A DNA stretch of 62,137 bases from Clostridiales bacterium (GCA_018374355.1 JAHAFI010000017.1:1-62137), one strand, 5' to 3'; shown: positions 24,244-32,967, counted from the first letter of the stretch. Numbers and translations are program-made. The notes: generated from the sequence alone by a model not told the origin.

Positions 24244-25667
24244 TGTGCATCCTCCGTTTCCTCTGTTTCTTCTTTGCTCAGGTCTTCCTCAGGCTCGCCC
24301 TCTGCGGCTTCACCTTCCGAACCTTCACCTTCTGAGACTTCACCTTCAGTCATTTCACCCTCAAGCATTTCACCTTCCGGCATCTCGCCTTCCAGTATTT
24401 CGCCCTCCGGCATTTCACCTTCTAACATCTCGCCCTCCGGAAGAGCTTCTTCTCCGTTTTCCATTCCTGCCGGATTACTCTGGCCCATCTGTCCGTTTTC
24501 ACCCTTTGCAGTCTCCATTCCCGGTTCAAGACCTTCCTCCGGATAGGTAATCATATCCTCTTCTGTCAGACCGTCCGCAATCTCATACTGGAACAGATTT
24601 TCATCGTACTGTCCCAAAATAATCTCCCGTTTTTCCAGCTTTCCTTTTCCGTTATCCGTCCACACATACGGTTTGGAATCCTTGTCACAGATAAATGATT
24701 CATCCAGCCAGATTCCTGCCTTCTTTTCCTCCTGCCCGTAATCCATCTCGATATATACGTGCTGACCCAGCATCAGGCCCTCCGAGGAATCCAGTTCCAC
24801 GTAAAACGGATAGGAGTTGGACTGGGTTGTGGCATCCCCACTGGAAAAATAGTAATTATTGCTGTCATTTCCCGGATTCTGCATATCCACTTCCCCCATA
24901 GTGCCCTTCCAAACCACCTCATCATCAATACGGGAGTGCACAAGCACCGGCTGTCCCGGAATCACAGAACCCATGTTCTGCTCATTAATTTTTCCTTTGA
25001 TCCTGAAATCACCCATTGCGATAATCGTGATAAATGCCTGACTTTCTCCGCCGTATTCCATGGAAGAATTGCCGTTATTGATGGATTTGACAACGCCGGC
25101 CATCTCGCTGACAACCTCCGCATTTTCAAGAGACTCCTGCAGCTTTTGGATTTCTACCTGTTTGCTCTTCTTTTCGTATTCGCTCTGTTTCAGTTCCATC
25201 TGGGCGCTCTGAATCTGCATGGTATAATCCAGCTTTGCATCGGCGCTGGCATTTCTCTTTTCTTTTTCCAGCGCCGCAATTTCATTGTACTTATTTCCGA
25301 TGGTATTGTTCAGGCGTTCCAGATCAAGCTGCGCCTTACTTAAATCTTCCGACGCTTTTTCTGTATCATAAATAAACAGGGGAGTTCCCACTTCAACCTC
25401 CTGTCCTTCTTCCACATAGACTTCCTTCACCGTTTTATCCTGACTGGGCTGGATTTCCAGCTTTTCCTGAGTCTCCACCACTCCTGCGAAACGGTTGATC
25501 GAGCCGTTTCCGCTTCCCGGGTTCATGATATTCTCAACGGAATTTACATATACCACATTGTCGGCAGAACCGCCGTCTCCCTTTCTTAAAAGTAACCACA
25601 GCCCGCTGCCGATCACAGCCGCGCCAACGGCTGCGGAGATTCCAATCACCATTGTCTTTTTCTTCAT
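24240..25667 (-). CDS. HlyD/MacA-type efflux adaptor with C-terminal Glu-Gly repeat tail
   Basis: This is the first gene of the efflux operon. The ~475 residues have a transmembrane anchor (about 7-27), a lipoyl domain with KEVYVEEGQEVEVGTPLFIY, a coiled coil (about 110-185) and a beta-barrel domain. The tail of ~70 residues is built of x-EGE-M repeats (MPEGE, MLEGE, LPEGE) and is strongly acidic. AGGAGG precedes the ATG at 25667 by 6 nt; the frame is open to 25697. Two adaptors in one MacAB-like operon is unusual. Confidence 0.9.
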   Translation of the reverse strand: MKKKTMVIGISAAVGAAVIGSGLWLLLRKGDGGSADNVVYVNSVENIMNPGSGNGSINRFAGVVETQEKLEIQPSQDKTVKEVYVEEGQEVEVGTPLFIYDTEKASEDLSKAQLDLERLNNTIGNKYNEIAALEKEKRNASADAKLDYTMQIQSAQMELKQSEYEKKSKQVEIQKLQESLENAEVVSEMAGVVKSINNGNSSMEYGGESQAFITIIAMGDFRIKGKINEQNMGSVIPGQPVLVHSRIDDEVVWKGTMGEVDMQNPGNDSNNYYFSSGDATTQSNSYPFYVELDSSEGLMLGQHVYIEMDYGQEEKKAGIWLDESFICDKDSKPYVWTDNGKGKLEKREIILGQYDENLFQYEIADGLTEEDMITYPEEGLEPGMETAKGENGQMGQSNPAGMENGEEALPEGEMLEGEMPEGEILEGEMPEGEMLEGEMTEGEVSEGEGSEGEAAEGEPEEDLSKEETEETEDAQ

Positions 25668-25705
25668 CACAATCCTCCTGAAATTATGTGCATACATTTG
25701 TCACT

Positions 25706-25711
25706 ATTATA
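25706..25711 (-). promoter_or_regulatory. Extended -10 promoter of the efflux operon
   Basis: TGCTATAAT on the minus strand is a consensus extended -10; no good -35 is visible at 17 bp. It lies 39 bp before the first adaptor start. Confidence 0.6.
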
Positions 25712-25822
25712 GCACGCTGTTTTTCTTAATTCTTTACTTTTCCCTTACTCTTTTTTGTATTCTCTGCTTCATATTTCATTTACAGTCATCTTTCCCTTTC
25801 GTCTCCACAGATCCGGCAATAG

Positions 25823-25850
25823 TTGACATTTTCTCCCATTCTGTTAAACT
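25823..25850 (+). promoter_or_regulatory. Sigma-A promoter of the DUF1294 fusion gene
   Basis: TTGACA (25823-25828), 16 bp spacer, TAAACT (25845-25850). It lies 58 bp upstream of the start codon at 25909. Confidence 0.6.
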
Positions 25851-25908
25851 ATATGTTATATTTCAGAAGATCTTTCCCCACTTTTATCTATACTGCGGAG
25901 GATAACAT

Positions 25909-27219
25909 ATGAAACTTTTATTACTGTATCTTGCATCTGTAAATCTGGCCGGACTGGGGCTTTTCGGTCTGGACAAATACCGGGCTGTCAAAAATAAATG
26001 GCGGATTCGGGAATCTACGTTATTTTTACTGGCTCTTCTGGGCGGCAGTCCCGGGTGCCTTGTGGGTATGTACCTTTTTCACCACAAAACCCGCCACAAA
26101 AAATTCACCATCGGGATTCCGCTGATTCTTGTTTTGGAGCTGGTTCTGGGCGGTCTGGCCTGCCAATATTTCCACAACCGTATTCCCTACCAGCAAGATC
26201 CCGAAAAGCTTGTGGAGCATGAGTTGTCTCTGCTTAAATCCTCAGACCCTAAAACCGTAGAACAATATCTGTCCTATCAGGATATTTTCCCTACAGAGTC
26301 TGCGGATAAGACCATTTCCTATGAGGTGGAATCGGTATTTACCGAATTTTTTAAAGATTTTTCTTATAAAATCAAAAAAGTTTCCACAAAAGAAAATACT
26401 GCTCAGGTGACTGTAGCGCTGACTACCATGGACGGCCAGAAACTGGCAAAGGAATATTCCCGCCGTACCCTCGTCAAGCAGATTCAAAATTCTGCCAGTC
26501 CTTCCACTGTGGAATTTTCATTGGAGGACTGCTACCTGCTTCTGGGAACGGTTTTAAAGGAGAATTCCTTTGAACCCGTCACTTCGGAATATACCGTCTC
26601 CCTGACCCGCGAGGGTAAAATCTGGTCCATTGCTTCCCCCGGAGATTTTGAATCCGCCCTCACTGGAGACTTTGCTTCTTACGTGTCAGATGTGAATCTT
26701 TTTACCCCTTCAGAGATCATTTCCATTCATCTGGATACTCTGAAAAATTTTGATTCCGAGCAATTAAGCCGTTACATGGCTCTGGACACCATTTTCTCAG
26801 GTGACACCGAATACCGCAGGACTATTTCCCGGGCGCTGGCCTCCCAGCTTCTCACATATCTGGACTATACCATCACCTCGGAAACGATTTCCCCGGACGG
26901 TTCCACCGCTGCCGTAGAAATGGAACTGACCAGCTATGACTGCCATTCCATGATGAACCAGTATCGGGAAAAGGTTATGGAGTATACGAAAACTGCTCAG
27001 GCTCTTCAGGACGGAATTTCCGGGCGCCTGACAAAAGCCGGAGAACTGCTCATTTCCTGTATTTCTGAAAATACAGTCGCCGCTACCACCGCCTTCACCA
27101 TTGAGCTTCATAATGACGGAGCAAACTGGACTCTGGAAATGAATGACGAAATCACGCAGGCTCTACTGGGAAATATCAATGAAGCCATTCAGGAAATTTC
27201 TGCTCAGTTACAGGAGTAA
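25909..27219 (+). CDS. DUF1294 membrane domain fused to a duplicated extracytoplasmic domain
   Basis: The first ~90 residues match the small membrane family DUF1294 (GLFGLDKYRAVKNKWRIRES, ALLGGSPGCLVGMYLFHHKT), which usually stands alone. The other ~340 residues form two related domains (about 100-265 and 270-436), which probably face outside. They share the pattern LLK-x-x-D-x-x-x-x-x-x-YL, then an S-x-D-x-x-x-AQVTVAL-like strand. GGAGG lies 7 nt before the ATG. It is monocistronic with its own promoter and ends in a hairpin shared with the GNAT gene. The function is unknown. Confidence 0.8.
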   Translation: MKLLLLYLASVNLAGLGLFGLDKYRAVKNKWRIRESTLFLLALLGGSPGCLVGMYLFHHKTRHKKFTIGIPLILVLELVLGGLACQYFHNRIPYQQDPEKLVEHELSLLKSSDPKTVEQYLSYQDIFPTESADKTISYEVESVFTEFFKDFSYKIKKVSTKENTAQVTVALTTMDGQKLAKEYSRRTLVKQIQNSASPSTVEFSLEDCYLLLGTVLKENSFEPVTSEYTVSLTREGKIWSIASPGDFESALTGDFASYVSDVNLFTPSEIISIHLDTLKNFDSEQLSRYMALDTIFSGDTEYRRTISRALASQLLTYLDYTITSETISPDGSTAAVEMELTSYDCHSMMNQYREKVMEYTKTAQALQDGISGRLTKAGELLISCISENTVAATTAFTIELHNDGANWTLEMNDEITQALLGNINEAIQEISAQLQE

Positions 27220-27238
27220 GGCTGGTTTCCAGCCTTAC
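27216..27238. terminator. Perfect 10 bp hairpin spanning both stop codons of convergent genes
   Basis: GTAAGGCTGG-TTT-CCAGCCTTAC covers the stop codons of the DUF1294 gene (plus) and the GNAT gene (minus). There is no proper T-run, so it is a weak terminator or a 3' end stabiliser. Confidence 0.55.
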
Positions 27239-27678
27239 AATTTCCGTTTCAGATAAATCATATCAATCAACTGCTTTCCACCCTCTATAATCGGATGGTC
27301 ATAGTTGTCCACAAAAAAATTTTTTATCACATGGCTTCTCTGAAAGCCGCATTTTTCATAGAACGGAATGGTCAGCGGACTGTCTCCCGTTCCCACCATC
27401 AACACGGAATATTGATTCCGATATGTTTCCTCAACAAACTTCAGCAGCTTTCTTCCATATCCACGCTTTTGCCCCGATGGCTCCACGGCCATATTCTTTA
27501 CTTCCAAAATGCCGTTTCCCTCATCCGTCACCACACAAACTGCCTGTATTTTCCCGTCCTCCAGAAGGAACATCGTCCCTCTTTCCAGATAACGGTCAAT
27601 CATCTCCTCCTGCTCATCACCTAGAAGGAGCAATGGGAGATAGTTCTTTTTATTTTCTCTTACTTCTGTTATTTTCAT
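27235..27678 (-). CDS. GNAT family N-acetyltransferase
   Basis: A 147-residue cytoplasmic acetyltransferase of the GNAT superfamily. The acetyl-CoA loop is seen in VEPSGQKRGYGRKLLKF (about 69-85), followed by the FYEKCGF motif near residue 110. The acceptor is unknown. The ATG at 27678 gives the usual start MKITEVRENKKN; a TTG four codons upstream (27690) is an alternative with GGGGAT before it. Confidence 0.88.
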   Translation of the reverse strand: MKITEVRENKKNYLPLLLLGDEQEEMIDRYLERGTMFLLEDGKIQAVCVVTDEGNGILEVKNMAVEPSGQKRGYGRKLLKFVEETYRNQYSVLMVGTGDSPLTIPFYEKCGFQRSHVIKNFFVDNYDHPIIEGGKQLIDMIYLKRKL

Positions 27679-27822
27679 AGTCTCCACCAATTTCTATCCC
27701 CTGAATGTATACTTCTGTCAGGGAAATGGCCTTTTATAGTTTTATAGTTTTTTACATTTTTTTCTTGACTGCCTGATGATACTTTGTTATTCTGAAACAA
27801 AACAATTCTGGCTCATCTGATT

Positions 27823-27839
27823 CCCCCCCCCAAAAAAAA
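27823..27839. repeat. C9-A8 homopolymer tract
   Basis: Nine C residues are followed directly by eight A residues, 109 bp before the start of the repeat-protein gene. Such tracts slip easily during replication and could alter expression. A sequencing-length error is also possible. Confidence 0.85.
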
Positions 27840-27871
27840 CATCTTCAAATTCCGGCTCCTTGATAATTGAA

Positions 27872-27900
27872 TAGACTTTACACTCTTTACATGATATAAT
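27872..27900 (+). promoter_or_regulatory. Promoter of the small repeat-protein gene
   Basis: TAGACT (27872-27877), 17 bp spacer, consensus TATAAT (27895-27900). A second candidate, TTGACT (27765-27770) with TATTCT (27788-27793), would place the C9A8 tract in the leader. Confidence 0.65.
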
Positions 27901-27931
27901 TTGTAAAATCCCGATATAAGGAGGCGATTTT

Positions 27932-28288
27932 ATGGCATTATCCAAAAAAGACCTGCAGGCAATTGCTGATCTCTTTGAACAGAAATTTGATAAAAAGTTC
28001 AAACCTGCGTTCGATGCTGCTTTTGATGAAAAGTTCAAGCCTGCATTCGATGCTGCTTTTGATGAAAAATTTGATCAAAAGTTTGACGAAAAATTCGATC
28101 AGCGGTTTGACGAAAAATTCACACCTATTGATAACCGTCTTTCCTCCATCGAAAACACTGTGGAGGAGATCAAACAAACTGTCACCAAAAATTATGGAAT
28201 GCTGGAAGAATTCTATGTTTACCAAAAAGAAAAAAACACAGAAACCTCCGATACCCTTGACAGTTTAAGATACCATAAAAGAGTGTAA
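27932..28288 (+). CDS. Small charged protein with FDEKF repeats, function unknown
   Basis: I do not recognise a function. The 118 residues are soluble and highly charged. Residues 15-65 consist of repeats of FDEKF and FKPAFDAAFDEK units, encoded by direct DNA repeats; the rest (about 66-118) looks like a coiled coil (RLSSIENTVEEIKQTV). AAGGAGG lies upstream of the ATG, and promoter and terminator are clear, so it is a real gene. The layout suggests an elongated or oligomeric protein. Unit number may vary between strains. Confidence 0.75.
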   Translation: MALSKKDLQAIADLFEQKFDKKFKPAFDAAFDEKFKPAFDAAFDEKFDQKFDEKFDQRFDEKFTPIDNRLSSIENTVEEIKQTVTKNYGMLEEFYVYQKEKNTETSDTLDSLRYHKRV

Positions 28289-28323
28289 AGCTTATTGAGT
28301 TATCAAGCCCAGCGCTCTTTTTT
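28277..28323. terminator. Bidirectional terminator
   Basis: AAAAGAGTG and CGCTCTTTT pair (one G-T) and a T6 run ends the plus-strand side. It serves the repeat-protein gene and probably rarA, which ends at its edge. Confidence 0.7.
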
Positions 28324-29641
28324 ACTGCGGCTCCCTCTTCCACCGTTCAATTGCCTCCATCCGTTCCTTCATTTCCCGTTCTCTGCCCTCATTGGTGGGC
28401 CGGTAATACTTCCGTCCTCTCATGGATTCCGGCAGGCATTCCATATGAGTCAGTTTCTCCTCCGTATCATGGGCGTACTGATATCCTTTCCCATACTCCA
28501 GCTCCTTCATCAACTTTGTAGGCGCATTTCTAAGCTGCAAAGGCACCGGCTCCGCCCGCTGGTTCCTCACATCCTTTTTGCACGTTTCACAGGCTGTATA
28601 CAAGGCATTGGATTTGGGGGCAAGGGCCAGATAAGTCACCGCATGGGTGAGATTTACATCGCACTCGGGCATCCCGTTAAAATGACAGGCCTGATAAGCC
28701 GCCACCGCAACCTGCAAAGCCCTGCTGTCCGCCATTCCCACATCCTCACTTGCAAAACGAATCAGTCTCCGTGCAATATAGAGAGGATTTTCCCCTCCCT
28801 CCAGCATCCGCATCATCCAGTAAATCGCCGCATCCGGATCACTGTTCCTCATAGATTTATGCAGGGCAGAAATCAGATTATAATGCTCCTCCCCTGTCTT
28901 ATCGTACAGCAGGGATTTCCTGCTGATACACTGGGCTACGCCCTGATCGGTGACGGTAATCGCTTCCGCACTGATCTCCCCATTCGTTACCGCCATTTCC
29001 AGCGTATTCAAAGCCGTTCTGGCATCTCCATTGGCAAATCCCGCAATAGCTGCAATCTGCTCATCGGAAATTCGTATCCTCTGATTCCCGTATCCTTCTG
29101 GATTTTTTAACGCATTTTTCAAAAGCTGCTCCAAATCCTTCTGTTCCAGTCCCCGCAGCACAAAAACCCTGCATCTGGACAGCAGCGCACTGTTCACCTC
29201 AAATGACGGATTCTCCGTAGTAGCCCCAATCAAAATGATACTTCCTTTCTCCACAAAGGGCAGAAAAGCATCCTGCTGGGCCTTATTGAATCGATGAATC
29301 TCGTCTACAAACAGAACCGTTCGGATTCCCATCCGGCGGCTTTCCTCCGACTGTTTCATAACCTCTTTAATTTCTTTGATTCCGCTGGTCACCGCACTGA
29401 AGTTGATAAAATCCGCCTTTGTCCGCTCCGCAATAATACTGGCCAGAGTAGTCTTTCCCACTCCCGGCGGCCCCCAGAAAATCATAGAAGATATCTGATC
29501 CCGCTCGATCATCTGCCGCAGCATCTTTCCTTCTCCCAGCAAATGCTCCTGTCCCACAAACTCCCTTAAACTCACAGGGCGAATACGGCTTGCCAACGGC
29601 ATTGTCACACTCCGATTATCAAACAGTGTCATCTGTTCCAT
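28322..29641 (-). CDS. rarA: Replication-associated recombination protein RarA (MgsA) AAA+ ATPase
   Basis: RarA acts at stalled replication forks and is related to clamp-loader ATPases. The ~439 residues show Walker A GPPGVGKTTLA (about 55), Walker B TVLFVDEIHRFN, sensor 1 GATTENPSFEVN, an arginine finger region LLSRCRVF, then the C-terminal tetramerisation domain. I chose the ATG at 29641 with GAGGGG 7 nt upstream; it gives the usual start MEQMTLFDNR. The frame is open to 29707. It is transcribed alone. Confidence 0.95.
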   Translation of the reverse strand: MEQMTLFDNRSVTMPLASRIRPVSLREFVGQEHLLGEGKMLRQMIERDQISSMIFWGPPGVGKTTLASIIAERTKADFINFSAVTSGIKEIKEVMKQSEESRRMGIRTVLFVDEIHRFNKAQQDAFLPFVEKGSIILIGATTENPSFEVNSALLSRCRVFVLRGLEQKDLEQLLKNALKNPEGYGNQRIRISDEQIAAIAGFANGDARTALNTLEMAVTNGEISAEAITVTDQGVAQCISRKSLLYDKTGEEHYNLISALHKSMRNSDPDAAIYWMMRMLEGGENPLYIARRLIRFASEDVGMADSRALQVAVAAYQACHFNGMPECDVNLTHAVTYLALAPKSNALYTACETCKKDVRNQRAEPVPLQLRNAPTKLMKELEYGKGYQYAHDTEEKLTHMECLPESMRGRKYYRPTNEGREREMKERMEAIERWKREPQ

Positions 29642-29742
29642 CAAACATCCCCTCTTTTCCATTCTACATTTTTCTGTACAACCATTTTTTCCGCCTAAAC
29701 CTTGCACATATTATAACACTTTTCGGAAATTAATTTCTACAC

Positions 29743-29796
29743 AAAAAAAGCCGATTTTGATCCACGGCAGTCCCGTAAGATTCAAAATCAGCTTTT
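29743..29796 (-). terminator. Terminator of the pyruvate formate-lyase operon
   Basis: On the minus strand AAGCTGATTTTGA pairs with TCAAAATCGGCTT and is followed by a T-run. It lies just after the pflA stop. Confidence 0.9.
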
Positions 29797-29805
29797 CAAT
29801 ACTCT

Positions 29806-30576
29806 CTATCTCTGCGGCTTTCTTCGCATTTCCCGGATTTTTTTCAAAATAATATCCCTTGCCTCCAGCGCCTGTTCCTTTCCCATGGCTTCCACTCCTT
29901 CCAGCGGATAGCTGATTCCCAGAACTTTGTATTTATCCGTTCCCATGGTATGATATGGAAGCACCTCCAGCCCTTTCAAATTCCGGAAGGAAGCAAGAAT
30001 CTCTCCCAGCCTTTCCAGATGGGCTTTTCCATCCGTAATTCCGGGAACCACCACATGACGAACGATCATAGGAATCTGCGCCTTTTCCAGCGCATGGGCA
30101 AATTTCAGCACCGGCTCCTGACTCTGTTTTGTCAGTTCTTTGTGTCCCTGTGGATCGCTGTGCTTAAAATCCAGCAGTACCAGATCCAAACAGGAAAACA
30201 GTTCCTGAAATTCTTCCTTTTTCCTGTCATTGTAAGTAATTCCCGAAGTATCCAGACAGGTATGGATTCCTCTCTTTTTTGCTTCCCGGAATAATTCCGT
30301 AAGAAAACCCAGCTGCAAAAGGGGCTCTCCTCCTGTGGCCGTGATACCCCCATTGCGGTAGAAATTTTTATTTTTTTCATAGATCGACAGAATCTCATCC
30401 ACATCCATGACTTTTCCCTTTCCCGGTTCCCATGTGTCCGGATTGTGGCAGTACTGGCATCTCATGGGACAGCCCTGAAAAAATACCACAAAACGGGTTC
30501 CGGGACCATCAACGGTCCCGAAGCTCTCCAGTGAATGAATATTTCCTGTCTCCGTCTTCCGATTACATTCCATCAT
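29806..30576 (-). CDS. pflA: Pyruvate formate-lyase activating enzyme
   Basis: This radical SAM enzyme installs the glycyl radical on pyruvate formate-lyase. The ~256 residues show ESFGTVDGPGTRFVVFFQGC with the [4Fe-4S] motif C-PMR-C-QY-C near residue 30, and TGGEPLLQ, both typical of PflA. The start overlaps the end of the glycyl-radical gene by 14 bp; I take ATG 30576, with alternatives at 30573 and 30600. The overlap implies coupled synthesis with its target domain. Confidence 0.95.
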   Translation of the reverse strand: MMECNRKTETGNIHSLESFGTVDGPGTRFVVFFQGCPMRCQYCHNPDTWEPGKGKVMDVDEILSIYEKNKNFYRNGGITATGGEPLLQLGFLTELFREAKKRGIHTCLDTSGITYNDRKKEEFQELFSCLDLVLLDFKHSDPQGHKELTKQSQEPVLKFAHALEKAQIPMIVRHVVVPGITDGKAHLERLGEILASFRNLKGLEVLPYHTMGTDKYKVLGISYPLEGVEAMGKEQALEARDIILKKIREMRRKPQR

Positions 30577-30805
30577 GGAAAGTTCTGGAAATAACCTCAT
30601 CCTGCTGTTCTTTTGTCAGCTTGTTAAAGTTTACAGCGTATCCGGATACACGGACCGTAAGCTGAGGATATTTTTCCGGATGTGCCTGAGCATCCAGCAG
30701 AGTTTCTTTTGTAAATACATTTACATTCAAATGATGGCCGCCTTTTTCTGCATATCCATCCAGTAAATTTACTAAGTTATCAATCTGTGCATTGCTGATA
30801 TTCAT
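30563..30805 (-). CDS. Separate glycyl-radical domain of pyruvate formate-lyase (GrcA-like)
   Basis: The 80-residue protein is the C-terminal glycyl-radical domain of pyruvate formate-lyase as a stand-alone gene. It has HHLNVNV near residue 25, then HPEKYPQLTVRVSGYAVNF, in which the Gly of RVSGYA is the radical site, and ends RTFHDGM. AGGAGG lies 8 nt before the ATG, so it is expressed by its own start. It sits between the large subunit (37 bp upstream) and pflA. It resembles E. coli YfiD/GrcA, but here the large gene lacks this domain, so the small protein is probably an essential subunit and not a spare part. Confidence 0.92.
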   Translation of the reverse strand: MNISNAQIDNLVNLLDGYAEKGGHHLNVNVFTKETLLDAQAHPEKYPQLTVRVSGYAVNFNKLTKEQQDEVISRTFHDGM

Positions 30806-30842
30806 ATCGAATTCCTCCTGTTATGTTCATTTATAAATGTTC

Positions 30843-32924
30843 TTACTCTTCACCTAAGTTTGCATTGGGCTCGCAGCAGGCGCAGTCTGCTTCCAGTTCA
30901 AATGTGATGTCGTCAAAGGTAACCACATCATCCTTACCCAGCGCTCCCGGAATGATGGAGAAGGTATTGGAAATACCATCCTGAGCATCTTTAAACGGCA
31001 GCTTTGATACGGAACTCAGGCTGGCAACCGCCCCCTTGCTGTCTCTTCTGTGCATGGGATTTGCACCCGGTGCAAAAGGTTCTCCCGCTTTTCTTCCGTC
31101 CGGTGTGGAACCTGTAGCCTTACCGTATACCACGTTGGAGGTAATGGTAAGAATCGATGTTGTCGGAATACCTCCGCGGTAGGTATGATTTCCTTTAATA
31201 TATGCCATAAATTCGTGTACGATGTCGTATGCGATATCATCTACTCTGTCATCATCATTTCCGTATTTCGGGAAATCGCCTTCTACTTCGTAATCTACAA
31301 CAATTCCATTTTCATCTCTGACTGCTTTTACCTTTGCGTATTTGATTGCGGACAGAGAATCTGCTACTACGGACAGACCTGCGATTCCCGTAGCAAACCA
31401 TCGGGTAACTTCCTTATCGTGAAGCGCCATCTGCAGTCTCTCATAGCAGTATTTGTCATGCATATAGTGGATGACATTCAGCGTGTTGACATAGACCTCT
31501 GCCAGCCATTTCATCATCTCACGGAACCGTTTCATAACTTCATCGTAATCCAGATACTCCGATGTGATCGGACGGTATTCCGGTCCAACCTGCTTTTTGC
31601 TCACCTCGTCGATACCGCCGTTGATCGCATACAGCAGACATTTTGCCAGATTCGCTCTTGCTCCGAAGAACTGCATTTCTTTTCCCAGACGCATGGAAGA
31701 TACACAGCAGGCAATAGCATAATCATCCCCATGTGTCACACGCATCAGGTCATCATTTTCATACTGAACGGAAGAGGACTCGATGGAGGTCTTCGCACAG
31801 AAACGTTTGAAGTTTTCCGGCAGTCTTGTGGACCACAGAACTGTCAGGTTCGGTTCCGGCGCTGTTCCCAGATTTTTCAGGGTATGCAGGAAACGGAAGG
31901 ACATCTTTGTTACCAGAGAACGTCCGTCAATACCCATACCACCGATGGATTCTGTTACCCATGTGGGGTCACCGGAAAACAGTGCGTTATATTCCGGAGT
32001 TCTTGCAAATTTTACCAGACGCAGTTTCATGATGAAATGGTCTACAAATTCCTGAATCTCTTCCTCTGTAAAGGTTCCGTTTTCCAAATCCCGCTGAGCA
32101 TAAATATCAAGGAAGGTGGAGGTACGTCCCAGAGACATTGCCGCTCCGTTCTGTTCCTTGATTGCTGCCAGATAACCGAAATACAGCCACTGGATTGCTT
32201 CTTTTACGTTTGACGCCGGTTTGGAAATATCAAATCCATAAATATTTCCCAGCTCTTTCAGCTCTTTTAAAGCCTTGATCTGCTCAGAAAGTTCTTCCCT
32301 CTGACGGGTAACATCCGAATACATAATGATTCTGGTAGTATCTTTCTGATGCTGTTTATCTTCAATCAGACGGTCCACACCGTAAAGGGCAACTCTTCGA
32401 TAGTCGCCGATAATTCTGCCTCTTCCGTAAGCATCCGGCAGACCGGTAATGATGTGGCTGGAACGGCACGCTCTCATCTCCGGTGTATATGCATCAAATA
32501 CTCCTTCGTTGTGGGTCTTTCTGTGTTTGCTGAAAAATTCCACAACCTCAGGATCCACATGGTAGCCGTTATCTTCACACGCCTTCACGGCCATACGGAT
32601 TCCACCGTAAGGCTGCAGTGCACGTTTAAAAGGTTTGTCCGTCTGAAAACCTACAATTGTCTCTTTCTCTTTGTTCAGGTAGCCCGGTCCATGAGAGGTG
32701 ATGGAAGAAACGATTTTGGTGTCCATATCCAGAACGCCGCCTTTTTCTCTCTCTTCTTTTGTCAGCTCCATAACCTGTGCCCAAAGTTCTTTTGTACTTT
32801 CCGTTGCATCCTTCAGGAAAGAATCGTCACCCTCGTATGGTTCGTAGTTTTTCTGAATAAACTCTCTGACATCGATTTCCTTCTCCCATATTCCGCCGCT
32901 GAAACCTTCCCATTCTTTTCGCAT
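30843..32924 (-). CDS. pflB: Pyruvate formate-lyase large subunit lacking the glycyl-radical domain
   Basis: The enzyme converts pyruvate and CoA to acetyl-CoA and formate. The ~694 residues contain the catalytic cysteine pair in AIACCVSSM (about residue 400) and the late signatures PFAPGANPMHRRDSKGAVAS and SIIPGALGKDD. It then ends with a short acidic, Cys-containing tail (ADCACCEPNANLGEE) instead of the ~80-residue radical domain found in one-piece enzymes. That domain follows as its own gene. The ATG at 32924 has AAGGAGG 7 nt upstream; the frame is open to 32954. A strong promoter lies at 32968-32996. Confidence 0.95.
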   Translation of the reverse strand: MRKEWEGFSGGIWEKEIDVREFIQKNYEPYEGDDSFLKDATESTKELWAQVMELTKEEREKGGVLDMDTKIVSSITSHGPGYLNKEKETIVGFQTDKPFKRALQPYGGIRMAVKACEDNGYHVDPEVVEFFSKHRKTHNEGVFDAYTPEMRACRSSHIITGLPDAYGRGRIIGDYRRVALYGVDRLIEDKQHQKDTTRIIMYSDVTRQREELSEQIKALKELKELGNIYGFDISKPASNVKEAIQWLYFGYLAAIKEQNGAAMSLGRTSTFLDIYAQRDLENGTFTEEEIQEFVDHFIMKLRLVKFARTPEYNALFSGDPTWVTESIGGMGIDGRSLVTKMSFRFLHTLKNLGTAPEPNLTVLWSTRLPENFKRFCAKTSIESSSVQYENDDLMRVTHGDDYAIACCVSSMRLGKEMQFFGARANLAKCLLYAINGGIDEVSKKQVGPEYRPITSEYLDYDEVMKRFREMMKWLAEVYVNTLNVIHYMHDKYCYERLQMALHDKEVTRWFATGIAGLSVVADSLSAIKYAKVKAVRDENGIVVDYEVEGDFPKYGNDDDRVDDIAYDIVHEFMAYIKGNHTYRGGIPTTSILTITSNVVYGKATGSTPDGRKAGEPFAPGANPMHRRDSKGAVASLSSVSKLPFKDAQDGISNTFSIIPGALGKDDVVTFDDITFELEADCACCEPNANLGEE

Positions 32925-32967
32925 TCTGTATCCTCCTTGTAATTGTTTTATCATTGCCGTTGTATTT

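Noticed and set aside
24172..24550. Two long plus-strand frames rich in Ser-Pro repeats
   Set aside because: They are the antisense of the x-EGE-M repeat tail of the adaptor; the repeats keep other frames open by chance.
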